Shown: positions 56,514 through 64,000 of the stretch, in pieces
Numbering within the stretch: the first letter of the stretch is position 1
Layout: the number at the start of each line of letters is the position of its first letter
Source of the DNA: Phytophthora quininea
Lineage: Eukaryota; Oomycota; Peronosporomycetes; Peronosporales; Peronosporaceae
Reading direction: 5' to 3'
Assembly: GCA_011947345.1 (NCBI GenBank)
Contig: JAAVTG010000528.1
Span: 434,001-498,000, forward strand
DNA: 64,000 nt
The notes under the pieces: model-generated
What the model was told of the DNA's origin: nothing
The model's database searches: none
The model's input: only the letters and a program-made list of their open reading frames with translations
Position numbers and translations under genes: made by a program

Positions 56514-57917
56514 TTGGCGTTCATTTCCAAAATAGACGACGTTCAAGAACTGTGCCCTTTCAAGACCACTGTCAACTGGCAAGGCTTCACCTACACGAAG
56601 GCGTACTCTTCAGGCCGTAAGACACCATATCGTTGCAGTTACTACCGCAGCACCAAGTGCAAGGCCCGTGTCGACGTGATGGCAGACGGTTCCTACCAGA
56701 ACGCAATTACGCACACCTGCGGCAGAAGAATTGACGAAAGCAACACGCCTGCGACCGGAACTTGCACCCCTCCTGAGGCGGTGGACATCGTCGAAGACAT
56801 GAAGCGCGAAGTTGATAAACTTGCGCTGTCAAACCTGACACTCGTGCCGTCGAAGATCTGGGAGATGGTGCAAGAGGAATTCACGTCCAAGAAGATGATC
56901 CGGGGACTCACGCGCGACCAAGTGATGAGTCGTGTGTATCGTACCCGCAACGCACACTTTGGGTCTTCAATCTACGGACGTGTCGGGGTTCCACCGCTCT
57001 CCATGACGAAAGTTGGCGATGCAATGTTTCTCCAGTTCCACTACACCTACGTCGACGAGGGTAAAGTCCAGCACATTCTCGGATGGGGCCACCCTGCGTT
57101 GACCAGGCTGCTGTCTTACAACCAGACTTCGTTGTTCATCGACGGAACTTTCCACTGCGTGCCCAGCACCTTCTATCAATCCGTCATCGTCATGGTCCAC
57201 GACCGCGGCTCCAAGTGCTTTGTTCCCTGTATGTACTGCCTCACGACCAGCAAGTCTGAGTGGACGTACTGGAGCACGCTTCATTGTGTACAAGCTGCAA
57301 CTGGTATGACGATGGATGTGGGGACGGTATCATGCGACTTTGAGCGCGGTCTCATCAACGCCGTGGAAGATCAGTTCCCGAGCGCTGATATCATCGGTTG
57401 CCTCTTTCATTTTAAGCAGGCTGTCCGACGTAAGATTCAGAAACTCCACCTGCCTACGGACGAGATCTCTCACGTGATGCGGCCTGGATACCTCGACTCG
57501 CTTACTGTCATCCCTCATGACCGCATCGACCCCCACGGCATCAATTTCGTGGTCAAGAAGCTCAACGTAGACCTTCGTGGGAAGGGTGTTGAGTACTCCG
57601 CGACGAAGTGGGAGCAATTCTGGGTGTACTTTCGCAAGACGTGGATGGAGCTGTATCCTCCGCATTTTTGGAACGTGTTTGGCATTCAACGCACGGTTGT
57701 CAACCGCACCAACAACCCCTTGGAGCGTTATAACCGCGAGATCAACAACGCGTTTCCTTCGAGCCACCCCAATCTGCCGACATTCATAGGGGTGATCGAG
57801 GAGCAAGCGAGCCGCTACGTCAAGCTCTTGGAGGATATATCCTGCAAGCGAGCTCGTGCCCCACCGCACGGAACATACGAGGTTCCCCGGAGTTTACAGT
57901 GTAGCCCGCGTAACTGA
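56514..57917 (+). CDS. MULE transposase with N-terminal FLYWCH-like finger
   Basis: This is a 467-codon frame without a break. Residues 15-70 form a FLYWCH/WRKY-GCM1-like zinc finger (YRCSYYRSTKCKARV with a later T-H-x-C). The catalytic core shows SLFIDGTFHCVPSTFYQ (D210), VSCDFERGLINAVEDQF (D275), GCLFHFKQAV and NRTNNPLERYNREINN (E near 405), the D-D-E set of Mutator-like elements with its C-x2-H site. There is no ATG at 56514; the frame is open further upstream, so the true start is earlier, or translation starts at the ATG near residue 57. It is convergent with the oxygenase-like gene 240 bp downstream. No terminal inverted repeats were found by eye. Confidence 0.85.
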   Translation: MAFISKIDDVQELCPFKTTVNWQGFTYTKAYSSGRKTPYRCSYYRSTKCKARVDVMADGSYQNAITHTCGRRIDESNTPATGTCTPPEAVDIVEDMKREVDKLALSNLTLVPSKIWEMVQEEFTSKKMIRGLTRDQVMSRVYRTRNAHFGSSIYGRVGVPPLSMTKVGDAMFLQFHYTYVDEGKVQHILGWGHPALTRLLSYNQTSLFIDGTFHCVPSTFYQSVIVMVHDRGSKCFVPCMYCLTTSKSEWTYWSTLHCVQAATGMTMDVGTVSCDFERGLINAVEDQFPSADIIGCLFHFKQAVRRKIQKLHLPTDEISHVMRPGYLDSLTVIPHDRIDPHGINFVVKKLNVDLRGKGVEYSATKWEQFWVYFRKTWMELYPPHFWNVFGIQRTVVNRTNNPLERYNREINNAFPSSHPNLPTFIGVIEEQASRYVKLLEDISCKRARAPPHGTYEVPRSLQCSPRN

Positions 57918-58154
57918 CGGCAAGGCTAGCGCTACGTTTTATCGGTATCTCTTTTTTCAGTGTCTTTCTCTTTCTCACTTTTATTCCAAGTAGCCTTGAC
58001 GATAACAAACACAATACACGTAGCATTTACCTTTCAACATTATATCGACAGTTTTAATAAAGAAAAACGTCAGAAGTATGTGGTGTGTGTCGATGGCCTC
58101 TTCCTTTCATTCCGGTTAGCAGTAACTACCAACGCTAGCCTATCCTTCGGTCTG

Positions 58155-59019
58155 TTACGGTTGACACGGCGGTATTTTGTTGCGATGTTTGCGGTAACCG
58201 CCAGCGCTGTAAATCTTGTCGCACCTTGGGCACTTGCGCGCAGGCTCCTTCGGGCGGTTCTTGCGGACACGGACACGGACACGACTGCCTTTTGCCGCCT
58301 TCGGATTGTCCTGGCAGTAGAACCGATGCTGGCGCATTCTCTCCGAGTCGACATCCATCGCGTCGCACCATCCGTAGGTAAACTCTTTCTCGTTGACTCC
58401 CGCGACAATATCCGGCACAAATTCGACGCCAGGGATTGTAACGTAGCAGTGAGTCGGTAGTTGACACTCTTGTAAGCCATTCCGCAATGGATCAAATCGC
58501 CCCGAAACAATAGACATTCACCACGGTACAGGTCCATCACCTGCGCCCGTGAGGGGTCCGCCGTCTCGTAGCAGCTGTCGAAAACCTTCAGGCAGGTTCC
58601 TTGATGAAGCGCGACAATCATACTGCACGGGATGGTGTGCGGGTACTTCTTCGTCGCCTTGGCGATAGCTTCGGGGTGTAATCCTTGTGCGGGTCTTGTT
58701 CAACGCCACGTGCCGACGACTTCATGAACGAATACACCGTAGGCGTGTAGTTTTGGTCATGACTGCGTACAGCGTAGCAAAGCTCCTGGTGCAGAACTTT
58801 CATAGCGTCTGATAGCACGTTTGGATCCTCCGGAAGACGGGATTGGAGACGATGCGTGTCCTCTTCTTCACCACCGACGCTCTTGAATACGGGAACATAA
58901 TTGCGGCTCTTCGCTTCATCTAGCAAATTCTCCAGCAATTCTGCGGAGAGCTTCGGACGAAAGCGAAGCCACCCATAAGGTGGCAAAGCACTGTAGTCAA
59001 CTGCTGATTTGGAGGCCAT
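58155..59019 (-). CDS. 2-oxoglutarate/Fe(II) oxygenase-like protein with C-terminal zinc finger
   Basis: From the ATG at 59019, with two one-base deletions (GGGG at 58673-58676 and about 58443-58456), the length is exactly 288 residues. The double-stranded beta-helix iron site is readable: H111-x-D113 in QDPHKDY, H178 in RGDLIHCG and R189 in VNYR, giving the classic H-x-D ... H-x10-R. A second region, KCPRCDKIYSAGGYRKHRNK with a following PPC, looks like a C2HC finger and would suit nucleic acid binding. The three parts occur in order in three frames, so it is one gene. The substrate is not known: oxidation of DNA, RNA or protein is possible. Its tail-to-tail position with the MULE transposase suggests that it might be carried by that element. 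Confidence 0.65.
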
Positions 59020-60020
59020 TTCCGAAATGATAGAATTCAGCCAGGAAACGGCCCAAACGACTGGCTTGTTTTTGCAGTATTGCTGTTCGCAGTTCGTAAG
59101 AACTGTCGTTACTACTATTTTTTACAACACACAGGGATTTGTCAGATACCGGTATTTTTACACAACTACACACAAGAGTATGTGGACAAGGCACTCGGCG
59201 AAAGGCTTCTTCCTGTCTGACCGGTATTTAGTGTGAATTACATAAGAAACGGAGAAGAGTAGTTTCATCTATCTAGGCAATTGTATGAGGATAATTCGCT
59301 TTTCTCAGTGAATTTCAACTGAAGCACAAAACATGACTCTACAGAACAGATCGGGCGCCGCAGGCGCCCGCTAAAGCAGCGCGCGCTTCCTAGCGAGCAG
59401 GCCCCACAAGCAGGCTTCATGATGGAGCGCGTGGCTCACGCGCATCCCTGCAGGAAGCTAGGACGCCGCTGGTCGCGTCCACGCACGACAGGTTCGAATT
59501 GGTCAAAACCTGGAGGGAATGTCCTCGAAGCAGCTGCTGACTCCTGGAAATGCAGGCATGGCCCAGGCTGCCTCTGCGCTTCACGTCGGAGCCCTCCGCC
59601 CTTCACCCGCTGACTGGTGTCATTCTGGATTTGCGGGGCAGAGGAGCGGTCGGCATGCCCGCAAGGGAGGACGCGGTGGCGTGTGGAAAGCGTAGGCGGC
59701 GCGGCGGGGATCAGGTCAATGAGACGTCTCCTGAAGGTCCAGCGTTGGCTGCGGATCCGGGCGCAATCACAGGAGCTGCAGTAGCGATAAAGCGACCTAG
59801 GTAAGCGTGCTTCGAAAGTGCCAATATTCAAGCTAACACGTGTTGAATACATTACATACAGAGCTCGCGGTGATTGGGCTCGTGGTGGTGATGGCGCTCG
59901 TCCCGTGCTCGATGGGGACGGTGTAACGGTGGTAGCAGTACTGCAGCTGCCGACACCTATGCTGAACCAAGTGGAAAAAGACTGCTGACACCACTCAGTG
60001 ACGATGACCGTGGTAAAGCC
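59020..60020. other. Flank between the oxygenase gene and the Helitron
   Basis: A perfect GGGCGCC-GC-AGGCGCCC-type palindrome lies near 59347. Short basic frames around 59550-59804 (GGDQVNETSPEGP ... AIKRPR) may be the N-terminal part of the Helitron protein. No other gene is supported. Confidence 0.4.
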
Positions 60021-61590
60021 TTGAGAAGACTTCAGCAAGCTCTGGGCCCGGAAGGATTGGAGGAATGTGTTTGCGTTTCATGCGATCGGCTAGTACGTCG
60101 AGAGGAAGCTGTACGGAAAGAGGCGTCTGACTGGAACTACATGGCTAAGATGCGACGCAGTTTGGCCGAGGCAGACACAACAATCCCGATTGCGCTAAGA
60201 AATCAATACACAGCACCGCCGTGTGTGGTATATTTGGCAGATACAGTGGTCTCTCCTCGCAGTTTTCACTGTTACACCAACCGCAGTGGACATTAAACGG
60301 CGTGGTTTACCGTGTGCAGCGCCTGCAATACTTCCATTGAACGTGGGCGTCTTCCTAAGTTCGCCATTTCAAATGGATTTTTATTGGAGCTCTTCCAGAT
60401 CGTTATGCACAAGATTTTACATTACCAGAGCGCTTCATGACGCAACTGGTGAGCATTGCCGCCATGACACGTGTCATGCGTGGTGGCAGACACCGCTGCA
60501 TTCGCTCCCACAGCATCGTATTTGACTGTACGCCAGGCCCACCAGTATCCCTTTACCTCGGTCAATTTCAGAAGTCTCTACGTTTCGTGTCGCCATGGTT
60601 GGCGATTTTACGGAGGAGCAGACTAGTAAGATCAAGAAAATGCATGTGATTCGGGGCCAGCGCGTACGGGATGTTTTGGACTTCTATAGACTCAACAATT
60701 GTCTGTATGCATCTGTGACACCGAACAACAGTGCGCTGAACGAACTAATTGAGGCTAGGCTTGCCGGCCAGCTTGAGATTGAACATATCGAAGACGAAGG
60801 AGGTGCGATACAGAACGCTATGAATGCGGATCAAGAAAATGTTCGAGGCCACGCTGGGGACTGGCAGGTAGACAACCAAAACGATGAACTGAACGTTGTT
60901 GAAAGGAGAATCGGATTGTCCGATGCGTCACGAGTGCTGCTATCAGAGGAACTAAATGCGGATAGCAATGGAGCTGGAGATCGCGGCCTCGATAGACAGT
61001 TTTTGGTGAAGCGATCGAATAAGTTATCAATGGACGTTTCTGGCAATCTGCTCGCCAAAATGTTCCCTCATTTGTTTCCCTTTGGCCGCGGGCATTCTGG
61101 AGAGGCAAGACGCATTACGGTGTCGTTACGAGAGTGCGTGAAGCACTACACGATGCTCTCCAGCCGCACGATCGCTGAAGATGAACTCTTTACAGTGGTT
61201 GCGTTCGATCGTATCTCCATGAAAAACATGTACACTCAGAACGCATTTCGCTGCCAGCGATTCCCGCAGATGTATGATCGATACGAGGCATTAAATGCTA
61301 GTGAATTGAAGCGTGCGCTAATCGAAAACGAGCAGCGCCAGCAAGGGCGGCGACCAGACAGCAATACGAAGTCCATCGCGCACAAAGTTTTGAAGACGGT
61401 CGAAGTGGCGTTTGCTGCCGTTTGGGGTAGCAACGCAGAGCGGGCAAAATGCAGGCAGAAGGCAATCGCGTACCAAATGCGCTTCGGTCAGCCGACATTA
61501 TTTCTTACGCTAACTCCGAACACGGCTAATTCATTCGCCACAGCCTACTACGCGGGGAAGACGTCAGTTGAATCCCTTTTGACATGTTAG
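60021..61590 (+). pseudogene. Helitron protein, N-terminal and Rep-associated region
   Basis: The first frame has ECVCVSCDRLVRREEAV, the cysteine pair usual at the start of Helitron proteins. The longer frame 60595-61590 holds FPHLFPFGRGHSGEARR, AFDRISMKNMY and QPTLFLTLTPN, the conserved stretch of the Helitron helicase-like N-terminal domain just before the Rep HUH site. At least two shifts separate the parts (60296-60595). Rolling-circle replication is the family role. Confidence 0.65.
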
Positions 61591-61908
61591 AAGCCTCGCT
61601 TCCTAGCAAAGCAGAATTACGGGAAGCCAGCCTAGGCAACGACAGTGCTTCTGCTCGCCTGTTCATGTATCAAGTTGATATGTTTATTAAGCACGTGCTG
61701 GGAATGGATCCTAATACCAATAAACACATGCCGTTCAAAGGGTGCTTGGTGACGTGAAAGCACCTCCATCGCGGTTCGTGTTGCTATGAAAGTTCAGGCT
61801 GTGTCTTTTGCCGCTCCGAGACATTGTTCACCAGCTGTGCTCGACTGACAACTATTCGTGCCAACTTGTGAGTGAAAATCCCGATGGGAGCTCCCACGGT
61901 ATCACCCT

Positions 61909-62616
61909 GTGTCGTTCTTAGACGACTATCTCTATCGACCAGATAGCTTGAGCGGTGTCAATCTCTATGAATTTGCAAGGATGTATTTCCGGAAGAAAAA
62001 CACTTTTGCAAGGCCATCAAAATATCCGTTCAAGGCCGACCACCCGTTGCACCGTACACATAGTTTGGGAAAGCGGTATCAAGAAGTTGTCCCAGTTATC
62101 CAGGGTTTTCGACTACCTTTCGTCAATGAGCACTCGCCCGATGAGATTCGCTACAAACATGCAATACTATCACTTATCTTGTTCAAGCCATTTCTAGAGT
62201 TATCAGACCTAACTGGCTCGACTGATAACGCCGGTGAGCAGTGGCTGCATGCATACGATGAATGGATGCCAACGCGTTCTGATTTCGTAAAGGTAATCAT
62301 GGATCATATCCACGATTATCACGGTGGGGCAGAAAAAGCAAGCTCACACGTGGATAACGCGTCTGACGATAACACGAGCCCGGGAACTGATGACGGTGAT
62401 GAGGATGCCAGCGATAGCGATTGTGATTCATTGTATGGCGCTGTGGACTTTGACGGCAGCGATGATGAACTCGAACCTGGTGATGACGTGGGTGCCTTCG
62501 CTAACCCGTGGTTAGAAGATGCCAGCAGAGATGACGTTGTACTAGACAGCCAAGCACTTCACCCAGCTGTGTTGCCTACTGCAGCTATTCTCGACAGCCG
62601 CGTAGCTAAATCCTAA
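61909..62616 (+). pseudogene. Helitron protein, central region
   Basis: The frame begins SFLDDYLYRPDSL and has NLYEFARMYFRKKN, the phrase usual between Rep and helicase, and an acidic, low-complexity segment (DDGDEDASDSDCDSLYG). It stops at 62614-62616, 20 bp before the helicase frame. Confidence 0.6.
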
Positions 62617-62636
62617 GCGTCTTTAAAGCTCATTGC

Positions 62637-64000
62637 ATGCTAGAAGGCAGCGGTCAAAGTACAGTAGCGCATCAGCTCCAGGCAGCAACACCAGACAGCT
62701 TCCCCGACATCGCTGATATGCGCAAATGGGTCAAGAGCACGGCTACAGATTGCAACCTTCGTGAAGCTCCATCCCCTGATGAAGCTCGACTCTGTGAAAC
62801 TCGAGTTATTGAAGTGTTGGCGGATGCATTAGATGAATCGACGATGGTGTGGGATTCACCTCGTGGTTTAACAGCTCCTCAGCAGACAAAGAGCTACGCT
62901 ACGATAGCAGACATATCACGAGATTTCACACTCAACGAAAAGCAGCACTACGCTTTCAAGCTCATTGGACGAGCATTGCTGAATAAATGGAGGCACATCG
63001 AGGACGCATCATACCTGGACGGCAATGTAAACGAGTCCCTAGAGAGAGACCAACTCAGAATGTTTTTGGGCGGTGAAGGAGGCACTGGTAAGAGTAGAGT
63101 ACTCGATGCCGTTCAGGCGCTTTGCTCTAGTTGGCAGCGCCCCGATTGCATAGTGAAGACTGCCCTCACGGGGAAGGCCGCCACCGTCATTAGTGGCCGA
63201 ACGCTAGCCAGTCTCATGGTTCAGCTTCGCAGAAAACAGAATGCAACTGCTGTGGCCTGCGTGGACATCTTAGTGATCGACGAAGTGTCAATGATGAGGA
63301 AGTCCCAGCTTGCTCAGTTAGACAAACTGCTACGGGTAGCGAAACGAGTACCTGGTGTTGCGTTTGGAGGTATTCATGTGATATTAGTCGGTGACTTCCT
63401 GCAGCTGCCTCCAGTAGGAGGAGAACCTCTGTACAAAGAACCCTGGACGGGTAGGCGTCGACCCACACCTAACGATCTTGCGGGCTACCAGTTGTGGCTA
63501 TCTTTTACCGATGTTATTGTTCTGGAGGAGTTGTTCGTTTTCGAGGGGACCCAGAGTGGGGTAGAGGGTGCAGGAATGCTCGACAGGGAGCGTGGCTGCC
63601 TGAATTTGTCGAAATTATCAACTCTCGCGTTGTTGGCAACACCCAGACGGTGCTTAATGACTGGAGACCTGGTAACACGGTACCATCCTTCATCACGCCC
63701 GACAATGTAACGCGCCTCTCGATCAACAATTTGTTCATTCATACAGCCGCAAAATTGCAACCAGAAGGAGAGTACCCTGTGCGAGTAGTCGCAAACTTCC
63801 AAGGAAAACTGGCAAAGTTAGGAGCATCAGAGGTTAGGACAGTGATGGCGCTACCCGACTCAAAGTTTGGCAGAATGGCGCCATATCTAGACCTAATTGT
63901 GGGCATGCCAGTGCAACTTACGCAAAACGTTAGAGCGGAAAAATGGCAGCGAACGGGACAGATGGGACTTCAGAAACGATTATCTTCAGCCCGGGCACCA
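62637..64000 (+). CDS. Helitron Pif1-like helicase, incomplete at the right edge
   Basis: Walker A is GGEGGTGKSR, Walker B LVIDEVSMM and motif III HVILVGDFLQLPPVGG, all of the Pif1/RecD type. After TTTT at 63538-63541 the frame shifts by one base; the new frame (GDPEWGRGCRNAREGAW) stays open to the window end. The helicase unwinds DNA during rolling-circle transposition. The 3' half is outside the window. Confidence 0.8.

Larger units (their letters stand above)
60021..64000 (+). mobile_element. Helitron, right end beyond the window
   Basis: The Rep-type N-terminal region and the Pif1-type helicase follow in Helitron order. Frame changes and an internal degenerate stretch (61591-61908) suggest an old or error-broken copy. 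The terminal TC and hairpin-CTRR ends are not identified. Confidence 0.75.

Noticed and set aside
1..64000. CRISPR arrays, tRNA or rRNA genes, bacterial operons
   Set aside because: No regularly spaced repeats, no tRNA cloverleaf or rRNA sequence recognised by eye, and gene structure is eukaryotic; a covariance-model search would be needed to exclude a tRNA.

Overview
The window is nuclear DNA of a plant-pathogenic oomycete, most likely a Phytophthora or a close relative. The main evidence is a set of RxLR-EER secreted effector genes, short GT-AG introns of 57-82 nt, an oomycete-type initiator motif upstream of two genes, and a mobile-element mix typical of Peronosporales (Ty3/Gypsy, Ngaro-type tyrosine-recombinase retroelement, LINEs, piggyBac, MULE, hAT, Helitron). 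I cannot name the species.

Layout. 1-4.7 kb: a DDE transposase that runs off the left edge, then a repeat that was split by a LINE insertion and has an inverted, unsplit copy at 28.6-29.6 kb. 5.8-9.7 kb: an RxLR effector, a small basic protein, a nuclease-like pseudogene with a partial tandem copy, and an effector relic. 10.4-24.8 kb is the conserved host core: RRM/CCCH RNA-binding protein, SLC35B1-type nucleotide transporter, a 1,728-residue kinesin, a GAF-domain methionine sulfoxide reductase, a second kinesin, and an FAD-dependent amine or D-amino-acid oxidoreductase. 25.9-29.6 kb: effector relics and duplicated blocks. 29.8-35.6 kb: an Ngaro-type element with split direct repeats, sitting inside a LINE. 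38.8-41.5 kb: a complete piggyBac. 42.25-49.02 kb: a complete Ty3/Gypsy chromovirus-like element with 153-bp LTRs. 49.3-52.0 kb: inverted, order-swapped copies of the blocks at 26.3-28.6 kb, including an effector gene. 53.2-55.1 kb: two convergent RxLR genes between inverted repeats, abutting a gene that has lost its 5' end. 56.1-59.0 kb: a MULE transposase convergent with a 2-oxoglutarate oxygenase-like gene. 60 kb to the end: a Helitron that runs off the right edge.

One technical point affects the whole window. Many otherwise well-conserved genes, host and mobile alike, are broken by single-base length differences, mostly inside runs of three to six identical bases. Adding or removing that one base makes exon lengths sum exactly to whole codons in every gene tested (for example 1,728 aa for the large kinesin, 327 aa for the transporter, 388 aa for the RNA-binding protein). 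I therefore read most of these as consensus errors of the assembly rather than pseudogenes, and mark each one. The second kinesin, the GAF protein and the MULE transposase read through without any break.
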